In this document: positions 9,574-18,437 of the stretch, one piece after another
How the letters are laid out: each line of letters starts with the position of its first letter
Numbering within the stretch: position 1 is the first letter of the stretch
Assembly: GCA_035604035.1 (NCBI GenBank)
Contig: DATNJF010000098.1
Coordinates: 1 to 42,534 of the forward strand
Length of the DNA: 42,534 nt
Reading direction: 5' to 3'
From: DATARH01 sp035604035
GTDB taxonomy: Bacteria; Pseudomonadota; Alphaproteobacteria; ATCC43930; CGMCC-115725
Made by a program: the position numbers and the translations under genes
Notes under the pieces: model-generated
Told to the model about the DNA's origin: nothing
The model's input: the letters and a program-made list of their open reading frames with translations, nothing else
The model's database searches: none

Positions 9574-10878
9574 ATGAGCGCGGTTGTCGATTTCCCGGTG
9601 AAGCCCGAGGCCCGGCCCTATCTCGAAGCGTTTGCCGAGAGCGCAAGCGAGCCGGACTGGCTGGCGCGGTTCCGCAAGCAGGGCCTCGACCGTTTCGCCC
9701 GGCAGGGTTTTCCCAGCCGCCGCAGCGAGAACTGGCGTTATCTCGATCTGCAACCGCTGGAAAAGCAACCGCTGTTGCCGGCCACCGCAGGGCCGTTTGC
9801 GGCAGCACCGGAATTGGAACTGACCAGCGCCTGGGTCCGGCTATTTATCGTCGATGGAACTTGCAGAAGCGCCGTGTTCCGCGATCTCCCGGAAGGGATA
9901 TGGATTGGCTCGATGGAGCGCGCGATCAGGGAGCGCCCCGATTTGGTTCGGTCTGCCGCCACCAGCGACAATAGTGCGGAACGCCCTTTCGCGGCGCTCA
10001 ATGCTGCACTCTTTGCCGATGGCTTCGTGCTCGATTTCGGGCCGGGTGTCGTACTCGATCGCCCGATTGAGATAGCTCATTTAGCCTCGAATCCTGGGGC
10101 GTCGCACACCCGGAGTCTAATCAATCTCGGTGCCGGCAGCCGGGCGACGGTGATTGAAAACTATACGGGTGCCGGCCGGGCTGGCCGTTATTGGCGCAAC
10201 GATGTCGCCTCGTGGCGCATCGGGGACGGCGCGTCGCTGACCCGCATCGCGCTGATCGAGGAGAGCGCGGACGCGGTGCACCTTGGCGAGGTCACGGCGA
10301 CATTAGGCACTGGAGCCAAACTCGATGCATTCGCGCTGCTGCTCGGCGGCGGCACGGTGCGGCACGAGGCATCGGTGACGCTCGCCGGCGATCATGCTCA
10401 ATGCCGCTATGACGGCGCCTTTGTCGTCTCGGGCCGCGAGGAAGCCAACATTGTCACTAACATCGATCACGCTGCGGTCGGCGGCACCACCAGCGAGCTG
10501 ATCAAGGGCGTCGCGGCCGGCAGCGGGCATGGTGCGTTCCAGGGTAAGATTATTGTGCGGGAAGGCGCGCAGCGGACCGATGCCAAGCAGACCAGCCGCA
10601 ATTTGATCCTCGGCCGCCGCGCCTCGATCGACACCAAGCCGGAACTCGAAATTCTCGCCGACGACGTCAAATGCGCGCACGGCGCCAGCGTCGGCGACCT
10701 CGACGAGGCGGCGCTGTTCTATCTGCGCGCCCGCGGCATCCCGACCGACGAGGCGCATCGACTGCTGGTCGAAGGGTTCTTGCGCGAGCCGGTCGAAGGC
10801 GTCGCCGATGCCGCGATCCGCGATCATCTACTCGGGCGTCTCAGCGCGCGGCTGGCGCGGCTGGAGCAATGGACGTGA
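9574..10878 (+). CDS. sufD: Fe-S cluster assembly subunit SufD
   Basis: A 434-residue SufD, paralogous to SufB. The ATG at 9574 has GAGG six bases upstream, overlapping the sufC stop; an in-frame ATG at 9556 is possible but less well placed. The N-terminus (residues to about 130) has the family's helical segment with FPSRRSENWRYLDL. The C-terminal half carries the beta-helix with DAKQTSRNLILG and the terminal CAHGASVGDLDEAALFYLRARGI, the SufD signature with the conserved His. It partners SufB on SufC. The reading frame overlaps sufS by ten bases, another sign of a single transcript. Confidence 0.95.
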   Translation: MSAVVDFPVKPEARPYLEAFAESASEPDWLARFRKQGLDRFARQGFPSRRSENWRYLDLQPLEKQPLLPATAGPFAAAPELELTSAWVRLFIVDGTCRSAVFRDLPEGIWIGSMERAIRERPDLVRSAATSDNSAERPFAALNAALFADGFVLDFGPGVVLDRPIEIAHLASNPGASHTRSLINLGAGSRATVIENYTGAGRAGRYWRNDVASWRIGDGASLTRIALIEESADAVHLGEVTATLGTGAKLDAFALLLGGGTVRHEASVTLAGDHAQCRYDGAFVVSGREEANIVTNIDHAAVGGTTSELIKGVAAGSGHGAFQGKIIVREGAQRTDAKQTSRNLILGRRASIDTKPELEILADDVKCAHGASVGDLDEAALFYLRARGIPTDEAHRLLVEGFLREPVEGVADAAIRDHLLGRLSARLARLEQWT

Positions 10879-12092
10879 AGCCGCTCGACCCCAAGGCGCT
10901 GCGGCGCCAGTTCCCGGTGTATCAAAACAATCCGGGGCTGGTGTTTCTCGATTCCGGCGCTAGCGCGCAAAAGCCGGCATCGGTGATCGACGGCGTCGCG
11001 GAATTCTACCGGCGCGACTACGCCAATGTGCATCGCGGCGTGTATCAGCTGAGCCAGCGCTCGACCGACCATTTCGAGGAGGCGCGTGAGACCGCTCGCG
11101 CCTTCCTCAACGCCGCCGACGTCAACGAGGTGATCTTCGTCCGCGGCGCCACCGAGGCGATCAATCTGGTCGCGCAAAGCTGGGGGCCGGAATTCGTCAA
11201 AGCCGGCGACGAAATCGTCGTCAGCGACCTCGAGCACCATTCCAACTTCGTGCCGTGGCAGATGCTATGCCAGCGCGTCGGTGTGCGCCTCGTCGTCGCG
11301 CCGACCGATGCCAGCGGCGGGTTCGACCTCGCCGCGTTCGAAGCGCTGTTGTCGCCGCGCACCAAGATGGTTGCGGTGACTCATGTGTCAAACGTCACCG
11401 GCGCGATCCTGCCGGTCGAGCGCATTGTCGAGCTGGCTCACGCGAAAGGCGCGAAGGTGCTAGTCGACGGCTGCCAGGCCATCCCCAGGATGCTGGTCGA
11501 TGTCCGGGCGCTCGGCTGCGACTTCTACTGCTTCTCGGGCCACAAGGCCTACGGGCCCTCGGGGATCGGCGTGCTGTGGGGCCGCTACGATCTCTTGGCC
11601 GCGATGCCGCCGTGGCAGACTGGCGGCGGCATGATCACGCAGGTGACGCTGGAGCGGACCGAGTTCCAGGAGCCGCCGCACCGCTTCGAGGCCGGCACGC
11701 CGGACATATCGGGCGCGGTGGGCTTGAAGTTGGCGCTCGATTTTATCGAGGAGTTGGGCCGCGACCGCATCCGCGAGCATGAGGAGGCGCTGACCGGCTA
11801 CGCGATCGACCGGCTGTCGCGCATCCCAGACCTCAATCTGCTTCCCGGCGGGCAGCGGCGGCTTTCGGTGTTGTCGTTCAACCTCGACGGTATCCACCCG
11901 CATGACGTGGGCACCGTGTTGGATCAGCACGGTGTGGCCGTCAGGGTCGGGCACCATTGCGCGCAGCCGCTGATGGACAAGCTCGGCATCGCCGGCACGG
12001 TGCGCGCTTCGTTCGGCGTCTATAACGACAGGGACGATATCGACCGACTCGCCGCCGCGGTCGAGGCGTGCCGGGAGATGTTTTTGCGATGA
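10869..12092 (+). CDS. sufS: Cysteine desulfurase SufS (group II)
   Basis: A 407-residue PLP enzyme of the group II cysteine desulfurases. The PLP lysine is Lys226 in SGHKAYGPSG, the catalytic cysteine is Cys364 in VGHHCAQPLMDKLG, and the N-terminal YANVHRGVYQLS and ATEAINLVA blocks are present. It removes sulfur from cysteine as an enzyme persulfide, which is passed on, here probably to the SufU-like protein encoded next. The ATG at 10869 lies within the end of sufD. The frame upstream of it is open but out of register with any recognisable domain. Its TGA overlaps the start of the next gene (ATGA). Confidence 0.96.
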   Translation: MDVKPLDPKALRRQFPVYQNNPGLVFLDSGASAQKPASVIDGVAEFYRRDYANVHRGVYQLSQRSTDHFEEARETARAFLNAADVNEVIFVRGATEAINLVAQSWGPEFVKAGDEIVVSDLEHHSNFVPWQMLCQRVGVRLVVAPTDASGGFDLAAFEALLSPRTKMVAVTHVSNVTGAILPVERIVELAHAKGAKVLVDGCQAIPRMLVDVRALGCDFYCFSGHKAYGPSGIGVLWGRYDLLAAMPPWQTGGGMITQVTLERTEFQEPPHRFEAGTPDISGAVGLKLALDFIEELGRDRIREHEEALTGYAIDRLSRIPDLNLLPGGQRRLSVLSFNLDGIHPHDVGTVLDQHGVAVRVGHHCAQPLMDKLGIAGTVRASFGVYNDRDDIDRLAAAVEACREMFLR

Positions 12093-12553
12093 TCGATCTG
12101 CGCGACTTGTACCAGGACATCATCCTCGACCATGGCCGGCACCCGCGTAATTTCCGGCCGATCGAGCATCCGACGCACACTGCCAGAGGCCACAACCCGC
12201 TGTGCGGCGACCGGGTCACCGTGTACCTGGCGCTTGAGGGCGACAAGATCGCCGATGTCAGCTTCGAGGGGCGCGGCTGCGCGATCTCGACCGCCGCGGC
12301 CTCGCTGATGACCGAGGTGCTGAAGGGCAAGACCCTCGCCGAGGCGCGGGCGCTGTTCGCGCAGTTCCACGCCAAGGTCACCGGCGGCGAGGTCGGCGAT
12401 TTGCCGGAGGCTCTGGAGGAGGATAGCGAGCGCCTGGAGCCGCTGACCGGGGTCAAGGCCTACCCGGCGCGGGTCAAATGCGCGACCCTGCCGTGGCACG
12501 CCTTCGAGGCTGCGCTGAAGGGTGGTGCGGCCGAGCCGGTGAAGACGGAGTAG
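12089..12553 (+). CDS. sufU: SufU-like zinc-dependent sulfur transfer protein
   Basis: A 154-residue NifU-N/IscU fold protein. The metal-binding set Cys39 (NPLCGD, with Asp41), Cys64 (GRGCAIS) and Cys131 (VKCATLPWH) matches the SufU pattern. A stretch of about 20 residues between the second and third cysteines, as in SufU, separates it from IscU, and there is no LPPVK chaperone motif. In SufU systems this protein accepts sulfur from SufS instead of SufE. It overlaps sufS by four bases and precedes sufT by seven. No sufE or sufA gene is found in the window. Confidence 0.92.
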   Translation: MIDLRDLYQDIILDHGRHPRNFRPIEHPTHTARGHNPLCGDRVTVYLALEGDKIADVSFEGRGCAISTAAASLMTEVLKGKTLAEARALFAQFHAKVTGGEVGDLPEALEEDSERLEPLTGVKAYPARVKCATLPWHAFEAALKGGAAEPVKTE

Positions 12554-12560
12554 ACGCGCG

Positions 12561-12974
12561 ATGACCGACGAAAATCGCGACTATTTTGCCTTCGAGCAGA
12601 AGGACCCGCCGCCGGAGCCGGCAGAGGTAGAGACGGTCGAGGAGGTTGTGCGTCCCGAGGGCGAGGACGATCTCACGCTGTTCGATCCGGTGATGGACGC
12701 GCTCAAGACCGTGCAGGACCCGGAAATCCCGGTCAACCTCGTCGATCTCGGCCTCATCTACGAGCTGCTGGTCAAGAAGGGCGGCACGGTGTTTGTCGAG
12801 ATGACCCTGACCACCCCCTCCTGTCCGGTCGCGGCGAGCATGCCGGGCGAGGTCAAGAATGCGATTGCCGCCGTACCCGGCATCGAGGATGTCCGGGTCA
12901 AGCTGGTCTGGACCCCGACCTGGACCCAGGATCGCATGAGCGAGGAAGCCCGGCTCGAGCTTGGGCTGATGTGA
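12561..12974 (+). CDS. sufT: SufT, DUF59/MIP18-family Fe-S maturation factor
   Basis: A 137-residue protein. After an acidic, probably disordered N-terminus of about 40 residues comes the MIP18-like domain: DPEIPVNLVDLGLIYEL, then TTPSCPVAASMP with the conserved cysteine, and a C-terminal VWTPTWTQDRMSEEARLELG typical of SufT. SufT assists maturation of Fe-S proteins and is usually the last or near-last gene of such operons. The gene ends eight bases before the convergent antiporter gene, with no hairpin terminator that I can see. Confidence 0.93.
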   Translation: MTDENRDYFAFEQKDPPPEPAEVETVEEVVRPEGEDDLTLFDPVMDALKTVQDPEIPVNLVDLGLIYELLVKKGGTVFVEMTLTTPSCPVAASMPGEVKNAIAAVPGIEDVRVKLVWTPTWTQDRMSEEARLELGLM

Positions 12975-12982
12975 TCGCGAGC

Positions 12983-15490
12983 CTAGGCGTCGGCGGCGGT
13001 CGTGAGGCCACGGCGATTCATCTCCAATCGGGCCTGGGCGACGCGGTTGATTTCAGCGCGGGCCTCCGGGTTCTCGGCCATGAATTGCTCGAAATCGGTC
13101 CTGCCCAACTCCAATAGCCGGCAATAGGTCAGCGCGACGACATCGGCGCGCCGCGGCTGTCGCGTCAACAGCGCCATCTCGCCGAAGAAATCGCCCGTGC
13201 CGAGCCGCACGCGCTGGCTGGCAAGGCGAACCTCGACCGCACCCGAGGCGATGAAGTAGACCGCGTCGGCGCGTTCGCCCTCCCGCAGGATGACTTCGTT
13301 CGGCACGGTGAAGCGCGGCCGCAGCAGCCGCTGCACACGCGCGAGCTGCTGCTTGTCAAGCCCGGCGAGCAGGTCGAGGCCGCCGATCAACCGGCTGGTG
13401 TCGAGGCCGAGGTCGAAGCGCGGCCGGTTCTCGGCCCGCCGCGCCTCGTCGACGCTGCGCCGCAAATCGTCGTAGATCTCGCGCGCGATCAGTCCCTCCT
13501 CGAACAGGGCCTGGTAGCGGCCCATCTCGCGGCGCGAGGCCGATTGCCGCAGAAACTGTGTCTCCAGCGCCGCGGCGTGGTCGGGATACTGGTTGCGCAG
13601 CGCCTCCACCGCCGCGGTAGTCGCCGCGAGCCGTTCGGTTAGGATCGCTTTTGCCAGCTCAGCAATCCGCCGGCCGAAGATGGGGTGTAGGCGCCGGCCG
13701 GTGAAGCCGATCAGCTCGGTAATCAAGAGCCGGGTGAACAGCAGCACCTCGAACCGCTCGCCGAGCCGGTCGGCGAGCAACCGCGCCACCCCGAACCGCT
13801 TGTAGACCTGGTAGGCGAGGCGGAACGTGAAGCGGAATGACAGCGCCGCTTCCGCTCCGCGCTTGTAGCCCAGCCGCCCAGCGGCCCGCGTCCCTTCGAT
13901 CAGCGCGTCGGCATCGCGCAACAATATCTGCACGGCGCTGGCTGGCACGGTGCGCTGCGACCAGGCTTCGAGCACCAGCGCCCGCTCCTGGTTGGCAAGC
14001 GCCAGGAGGGCGACCGCCAAGCGGGCGCGGCCGCTCAACCCCGCCTCGGCATCGTCGCGCGCGCCTGCCGTGCGGATCCAACTCTCGTAGGGGCCGACCG
14101 TCTCGCGGACGGCGGATTCGCTCAGCGCATATTGCTGCGCCGTCTCGCGCACCGCGTCGCACACCTCCTGATAGGCGAGCGCGAGCACCTGGTCGCGCAG
14201 TACCCGATCGCGCGGCGACAGCCGGTCGAGGCCCAAGACCCGTATTACCGGCCGCAGCGTCGTGCCGCTGACCAGTAGCGTGAACAGCACCAGCCCGGTG
14301 GCGAGCACCGCCACGAAATGTTGCACGCCGGGCGCGAGCGCGCCGTTCTCGCTGACGGCCAGCGCCAGCGCTAGGGTCAAGGCACCGCGTAGCCCGCCCC
14401 AGGCGATCGCCAGTTTATAGGGCGTGCCGATCGGCTGGGTCAGGTTGAAGTAGCTCAGCGGCGGCAGCAGCGCGAACAGCACGAACAGCCGCGCGGCCAA
14501 GGCCGCGGCGATCAGTACGCCGGTCAGGACGACGTCGTGCCAATCCATGTTGAGGAGCAATCTCGGCACGAGGATCGACGCCAGCACAAACACCAGCGAA
14601 CGCGCCCAGAACGCGATCTGCTCCCACAGATCGCCGAGGAAAGCCCAATTGTTGGGGCTGATGCGCGCCCGTCCGAGCGCGCTGACCGTCAAGCCGGCGG
14701 CTAGCACCGTGACGACGCCAGAGACATGGAACAAGCGCTCGCCGGCGATGAAGGCGAGATAAGCCAGCGCCACCGTCAGGCTCGCCTCGGCGAGCTTGTC
14801 GCCGCGCAGCCAGGAGATGGCGTAAAGGAAGATGCGGCCGGCGACGACACCGAGCGCCGCGCCGCCGATGAACGCGATCGAGAACTCGCGGGCCCCGATA
14901 CCGACATCGGGCTCCCGGCCGGACACGATCATCGCCAGAAGGACGACGAACAAGGCGATCGCCGCGGCGTCGTTGAGGAGCGCCTCGCCTTCGACTAGTC
15001 GCGTCAGCCGTGCCGGCGCGCCGACATCGCGAAAGATCGCGATGACCGCCGCGGGGTCGGTGGTGGCCACCACCGATCCGAGGAGCAGGCAGACGACGAG
15101 CGGCACGCCGGCCAGGGGCCACAGCGCAAAGCCGATCGCCGCCGTGGTGACGAGGGTGGCGACGATCGCCAACAGCAGGATCGGGGCGGCGTCTTCGAGG
15201 ATCCGTCGGACGTCGCTGGTGATCCCGGCCTCGAAGACAAGCAGCGGCAGGAAGACGTAGATGATTGTCTCGGAGGTGACCGGCAGGCCTCGGAAAAGCG
15301 GAACGGCGCCAGCGAAATCGCTAACGAGTGAGCTATGCGAGAGGAAGCTCGACACGGCGCCAATCGCGATGCCGAAGACGGCGAGCAAGACTGGCGGCGG
15401 CAGGCTCAAGCGAGCCGCCAGCGGTTGGATGCCGCCGACAACAACCAGCAGCAAAGCGATGGCGAGCAGGACGAGAGCCACGTCGAGCAT
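12983..15490 (-). CDS. CPA1 cation/proton antiporter with cyclic nucleotide-binding domain
   Basis: An 835-residue fusion. Residues 1 to about 415 are a CPA1 (NhaP/NHE-like) exchanger of about 12 helices with the ion-binding TTDPAAVIAIFRDVG and EGEALLNDAAAIALF motifs. A long soluble helical region follows (about 420-700). Residues about 700-815 form a cyclic nucleotide-binding domain with the FFGEMALLTRQPRRADVVA phosphate-binding cassette. The layout resembles plant SOS1. It should exchange Na+ or K+ for protons across the inner membrane, perhaps gated by cAMP or cGMP. It is transcribed alone, convergent with the suf operon. The start ATG 15490 has an AGGAG about 35 bases upstream but no close ribosome binding site. 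Confidence 0.9.
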   Translation of the reverse strand: MLDVALVLLAIALLLVVVGGIQPLAARLSLPPPVLLAVFGIAIGAVSSFLSHSSLVSDFAGAVPLFRGLPVTSETIIYVFLPLLVFEAGITSDVRRILEDAAPILLLAIVATLVTTAAIGFALWPLAGVPLVVCLLLGSVVATTDPAAVIAIFRDVGAPARLTRLVEGEALLNDAAAIALFVVLLAMIVSGREPDVGIGAREFSIAFIGGAALGVVAGRIFLYAISWLRGDKLAEASLTVALAYLAFIAGERLFHVSGVVTVLAAGLTVSALGRARISPNNWAFLGDLWEQIAFWARSLVFVLASILVPRLLLNMDWHDVVLTGVLIAAALAARLFVLFALLPPLSYFNLTQPIGTPYKLAIAWGGLRGALTLALALAVSENGALAPGVQHFVAVLATGLVLFTLLVSGTTLRPVIRVLGLDRLSPRDRVLRDQVLALAYQEVCDAVRETAQQYALSESAVRETVGPYESWIRTAGARDDAEAGLSGRARLAVALLALANQERALVLEAWSQRTVPASAVQILLRDADALIEGTRAAGRLGYKRGAEAALSFRFTFRLAYQVYKRFGVARLLADRLGERFEVLLFTRLLITELIGFTGRRLHPIFGRRIAELAKAILTERLAATTAAVEALRNQYPDHAAALETQFLRQSASRREMGRYQALFEEGLIAREIYDDLRRSVDEARRAENRPRFDLGLDTSRLIGGLDLLAGLDKQQLARVQRLLRPRFTVPNEVILREGERADAVYFIASGAVEVRLASQRVRLGTGDFFGEMALLTRQPRRADVVALTYCRLLELGRTDFEQFMAENPEARAEINRVAQARLEMNRRGLTTAADA

Positions 15491-15526
15491 GGTGAATTAT
15501 GCCTGGGCCGTGAAACCCGCTCCTAT

Positions 15527-15555
15527 CGAAATCGGCGATGCGGCTGCCGATTTCG
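15527..15555 (-). terminator. Hairpin directly after the cystathionine lyase stop codon
   Basis: CGAAATCGGC (15527-15536) and GCCGATTTCG (15546-15555) form a perfect 10-base stem with a 9-base loop, adjacent to the stop codon at 15556-15558. No T-run follows in the leftward direction, so it is either a weak intrinsic terminator or an mRNA 3' end protector. It lies between this gene and the antiporter start. Confidence 0.6.
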
Positions 15556-16704
15556 CTATCCGGTGAGCGCGGCGTCGAGGTCGTCGATCAGATCCTGCGG
15601 GTCCTCGATCCCGACAGAGAGGCGCAGCAGATCGGCCGGCACCGGCGTCCCCGGGCCTTCGATCGAGGCGCGGTGCTCCATCAGGCTCTCGACACCGCCC
15701 AGTGAGGTCGCGCGCTTCCAGATCTCGACGCGCGCGGCGGTGGCGATGGCCGCTTCCTCGCCACCCTTCACCCGGATCGACAGCATGCCGCCGAAGCCGC
15801 CCGACATCTGCCGCGCGGCGATGGCGTGGCCGGGATGCGTCGGGAGGCCCGGATAAAGCACGTGCGCGACGTTCGGATGCTTCGCCATCGCCTCGGCGAC
15901 GAGCTGCGCCGAGCGGCAGGCGCGTTCGACGCGCAGGTGCAGGGTCCGCATGCCACGCAGCAGCAGATAGGCTTCGAGACTGCCAAGGATCGCGCCGCCG
16001 CTGCTGCGCCCAGCGACGAGCTTTTGCCAGAACCCGTCGTCGCGCGCGCCGGTGAGGGTGCCAGCGATGACGTCGCTATGGCCGTTGAGATATTTGGTCG
16101 CCGAATGCATGACGATGTCGGCGCCCCATTCGATCGGCCGGGTCAGCACCGGGCTGGCGATCGTGCTGTCGACCGCGAGCAGCGCGCCGGCCTGGTGCGC
16201 GATCTCGGCGGCGCTGGCGATGTCGGTGATCGACCATAGCGGATTGGCCGGGGTCTCGATCCATACCAGCCGGGTGCGCCCCGGGATGATGGCGTTGCGC
16301 AGCGCGTCGAGCGAGGTGGTGTCGACGAAATCGGCCGCGATATGACCGTCGGCGGCGTAGCCGGCCATCCAGCGGCGCAGGCTGTGATACATGACCAGCG
16401 GCCCGACGACATGCGCACCAACCGGCAGCGCACGGAACAGGGTCGTCGCCGCCGCCATCCCCGACGACAGCACTAGCGACGCCGCGCCGCCTTCGAGCGC
16501 GGTCAGCAGCGCCTGCGGCTGGTCATAGCCCGGATTGTCGGCGCGGGCATAGTTGCGGCCGCGCCGGTATTGGTTATCGGGGTCGCGGATATAGGTCGTC
16601 GCCGGCTGGATCGGCAGCACCACCGCGCCGGTCGCGGCATCGGTCCAGCCAAGGCCTTGCGCGGCGATGGTGGCGGGTTTGGGCGGCTGGCGGTTGGATT
16701 TCAT
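15556..16704 (-). CDS. Cys/Met metabolism PLP enzyme, cystathionine beta-lyase-like
   Basis: A 382-residue enzyme of the trans-sulfuration PLP family. The PLP lysine is Lys204 in MHSATKYLNGHSDV. The cofactor-phosphate loop LSSGMAAATT (about 79-88), the Tyr in VMYHSLRRWM, the ESLMEHRAS-type substrate loop (here GGVESLMEHRASIEG) and the C-terminal LLRLSVGIEDPQDLIDDL are all in place. The family includes cystathionine beta-lyase (metC), gamma-synthase (metB) and gamma-lyase. The sequence looks most like alphaproteobacterial cystathionine beta-lyase annotations, but the reaction cannot be fixed by eye. It is monocistronic, between the antiporter gene and an intergenic repeat. Confidence 0.88.
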   Translation of the reverse strand: MKSNRQPPKPATIAAQGLGWTDAATGAVVLPIQPATTYIRDPDNQYRRGRNYARADNPGYDQPQALLTALEGGAASLVLSSGMAAATTLFRALPVGAHVVGPLVMYHSLRRWMAGYAADGHIAADFVDTTSLDALRNAIIPGRTRLVWIETPANPLWSITDIASAAEIAHQAGALLAVDSTIASPVLTRPIEWGADIVMHSATKYLNGHSDVIAGTLTGARDDGFWQKLVAGRSSGGAILGSLEAYLLLRGMRTLHLRVERACRSAQLVAEAMAKHPNVAHVLYPGLPTHPGHAIAARQMSGGFGGMLSIRVKGGEEAAIATAARVEIWKRATSLGGVESLMEHRASIEGPGTPVPADLLRLSVGIEDPQDLIDDLDAALTG

Positions 16705-16714
16705 CGCAAATGCG

Positions 16715-16825
16715 TCCTTCGAGATGCGCTCTTCGAGCGCTCCTCAGGATGAGGGGCTTTCTTTATGCCATCAAAAACAGTCCTCATGGTGAGGAGGCGC
16801 GTGCAACGCGCCGTCTCGAACCACG
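16715..16825. repeat. Inverted pair of intergenic repeat units
   Basis: The left unit (16715-16754) runs TCCTTCGAGATGCGC ... CTCAGGATGAGG. The right unit (16781-16825) is its diverged reverse complement, CCTCATGGTGAGG ... GCGCCGTCTCGAACC. Each unit has an internal imperfect dyad. The TTCGAGA and CTCAGGATGAGG words look like a dispersed extragenic repeat that I recall from Bradyrhizobium and relatives. The pair sits in the gap between divergent genes, so it may form a large hairpin in either transcript leader. Confidence 0.65.
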
Positions 16826-16873
16826 CGACAGCATAGCATTGACCATCGCACGGCCCTGGCATAGACGACGGCC

Positions 16874-17332
16874 ATGCTGATGCGCCGCAATTTCCTCGCC
16901 CTCGCCGTGCTGTTGGCGGCTATTCCGGCCTATGCACTCGAGACCTTCAAGACTTCGGAACTGACGATCCTCACCGCCGGGGGCCCGCGTAAATTCACCA
17001 TCGAGCTCGCGCTCAGCGGGCCGCAAATGGAGCAGGGGCTGATGTTCCGCCACAGCCTCGCGCCCGATGCCGGGATGCTGTTCGATTTCGGCTCGCCGAC
17101 CAACGTCACGATGTGGATGAAGAACACGCTGATCCCGCTCGACATGCTGTTTCTTGACAGTAGCGGGCGGATCATCGACATCCACGAGCGCGCGGTGCCG
17201 CGCTCGCTGGAGACGATTGCGGCCAAGGCGCCGAGCCGCTATGTGATCGAGCTGAACGGCGGCACGGTCGAGCGGCTCGGCATCAAGCCGGGCGACCGGG
17301 CGACCTCGCCGTATGTCGGGCAGGGGTCTTAG
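16874..17332 (+). CDS. Exported DUF192 protein
   Basis: A 152-residue protein. Residues 1-22 are a signal peptide (MRRNFLALAVLLAAIPAYA). The rest is one DUF192 domain with the marker motifs GLMFRHSLAPDAGMLF, TMWMKNTLIPLDMLFLD and the C-terminal VIELNGGTVERLGIKPGD. The family is widespread, secreted or periplasmic, and without an established function. A nearby ATG at 16880 (MRRNF) is an alternative start giving a shorter n-region. The gene stands alone between the repeat pair and a convergent hydrolase gene. Confidence 0.9.
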   Translation: MLMRRNFLALAVLLAAIPAYALETFKTSELTILTAGGPRKFTIELALSGPQMEQGLMFRHSLAPDAGMLFDFGSPTNVTMWMKNTLIPLDMLFLDSSGRIIDIHERAVPRSLETIAAKAPSRYVIELNGGTVERLGIKPGDRATSPYVGQGS

Positions 17333-17423
17333 CTTCTCAACGGGGCACACCACCATCGGCAGCACCGCGCCACGTCGAAGGGTGCCTGCGGCCGTGGCGG
17401 CGGGGAGACAGTACGCGCCGGGC

Positions 17424-18323
17424 TTACAGAAAGCCGCGTAGCAGGTCGAGAAATCCGTCGAGTCGGTCGTGGTGGACCCAGTGCCCGGCGCCATCGAACG
17501 ACACTACTTTCGCATCCTTGAAATGGCGGATGCGGCCATCCTGCTCGGGGTTGGAGGCCCAGCTCTCTTTGCCGTAGACGAGCAGGGTCGGGCAGGCGAT
17601 CCGCGACCACAGATCCTCGGTCTCGGCCTGGGTCATGCCGTAGGGCCGGTCGGCGCGGACATAATTGTCGAATTTCCAGCTATAGGTGCCATCTTCGTTT
17701 TGGTTGACCCCGTGCTGCGTCAAATGACGCGCTTGCTCGGGCGATAGATACCGATTCGCCTCCTGCATTCGCTTCAAGGCTTCGTCGATCGTGGCGTAAC
17801 GCCGCGGCATGCGGCCCGACAATGCGCGCTGCTCGTCGACCCAGTGCCGCATCCGGTCGGCGATCGGTTGCTTGGCCCGCTCGACCATGGCCCGCGGAGC
17901 AACGCCAAGCCCCTCGATCGCGACCAGCTTTCTCACATTCTCGGGGTAGATGCCGGTGTAGCGCAGCGTGATCATGCTGCCTAAGGAATGCGCGACGATC
18001 GTCACCGGCGCCAGCTCTTGCTGGTGGATGAGCTGGGCGAGGTCGTAGATATAGGCAGCTATCGAATAGCTGCCGTCGGGCGACCATTGGCTATCGCCAT
18101 GGCCGCGCAGATCGGGGGCGAGGACGTGCCAATCGTGGCGCAGCGCCTGGGCCACCCAATCCCAGTTGCGGCAATGGTCGCGCCCGCCATGGACCAACAG
18201 CAGCGGCGGCGCGCCGGGGTTGCCCCAATCGACGTAATGAAGGCGCAGGCGTTGCGAAAAATAGATGCGCGAGGTCGGGCCCGCGCTGTCCAGGTTGACG
18301 GTTTTTGCTTTCGCCGGCGGCAT
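17424..18323 (-). CDS. Alpha/beta hydrolase
   Basis: A 299-residue cytoplasmic alpha/beta hydrolase. The oxyanion-hole segment LLLVHGGRDHCRNW, the GHGDS loop (DLRGHGDSQWS), the nucleophile Ser113 in VAHSLGSM and the catalytic His in GAGHWVHHDR are clear. The acid residue is probably near the motif LLVYGKESW but is less obvious. No signal peptide is present. The fold covers esterases, epoxide hydrolases and haloalkane dehalogenases; the substrate is unknown. The gene is divergent from the exported dienelactone hydrolase-like gene across a 317-base gap that holds structured repeats. Confidence 0.88.
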   Translation of the reverse strand: MPPAKAKTVNLDSAGPTSRIYFSQRLRLHYVDWGNPGAPPLLLVHGGRDHCRNWDWVAQALRHDWHVLAPDLRGHGDSQWSPDGSYSIAAYIYDLAQLIHQQELAPVTIVAHSLGSMITLRYTGIYPENVRKLVAIEGLGVAPRAMVERAKQPIADRMRHWVDEQRALSGRMPRRYATIDEALKRMQEANRYLSPEQARHLTQHGVNQNEDGTYSWKFDNYVRADRPYGMTQAETEDLWSRIACPTLLVYGKESWASNPEQDGRIRHFKDAKVVSFDGAGHWVHHDRLDGFLDLLRGFL

Positions 18324-18362
18324 GGATTACCTGCTCGCTGATCCTCAGGTTTTATACAGCAA

Positions 18363-18437
18363 GACCCCCGCGCGCATTAGAGCGTCAGCGGGGGTCCATT
18401 TGCGAAGCTAACCTTCGCACCCGGCATCGAAGCCGGG
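18363..18437. other. Three consecutive hairpins in a 317-base intergenic gap
   Basis: Between the divergent genes at 18323 and 18641 there are three adjacent perfect stems. GACCCCCGC/GCGGGGGTC (18363-18371 with 18388-18396) has a 16-base loop. TGCGAAG/CTTCGCA (18401-18407 with 18413-18419) has a 5-base loop. CCCGGC/GCCGGG (18420-18425 with 18432-18437) has a 6-base loop. No T-run follows on the plus strand; read leftwards, GGGGGTCTTGCTGT follows the first stem. The rest of the gap (18438-18640) shows no gene that I can support. It could be a structured leader, a small RNA or an attenuator. Confidence 0.55.

Noticed and set aside
9831..10190. Slightly less GC-rich stretch inside sufD
   Set aside because: The reading frame and family pattern continue across it; ordinary variation in the less conserved N-terminal part rather than an insertion.
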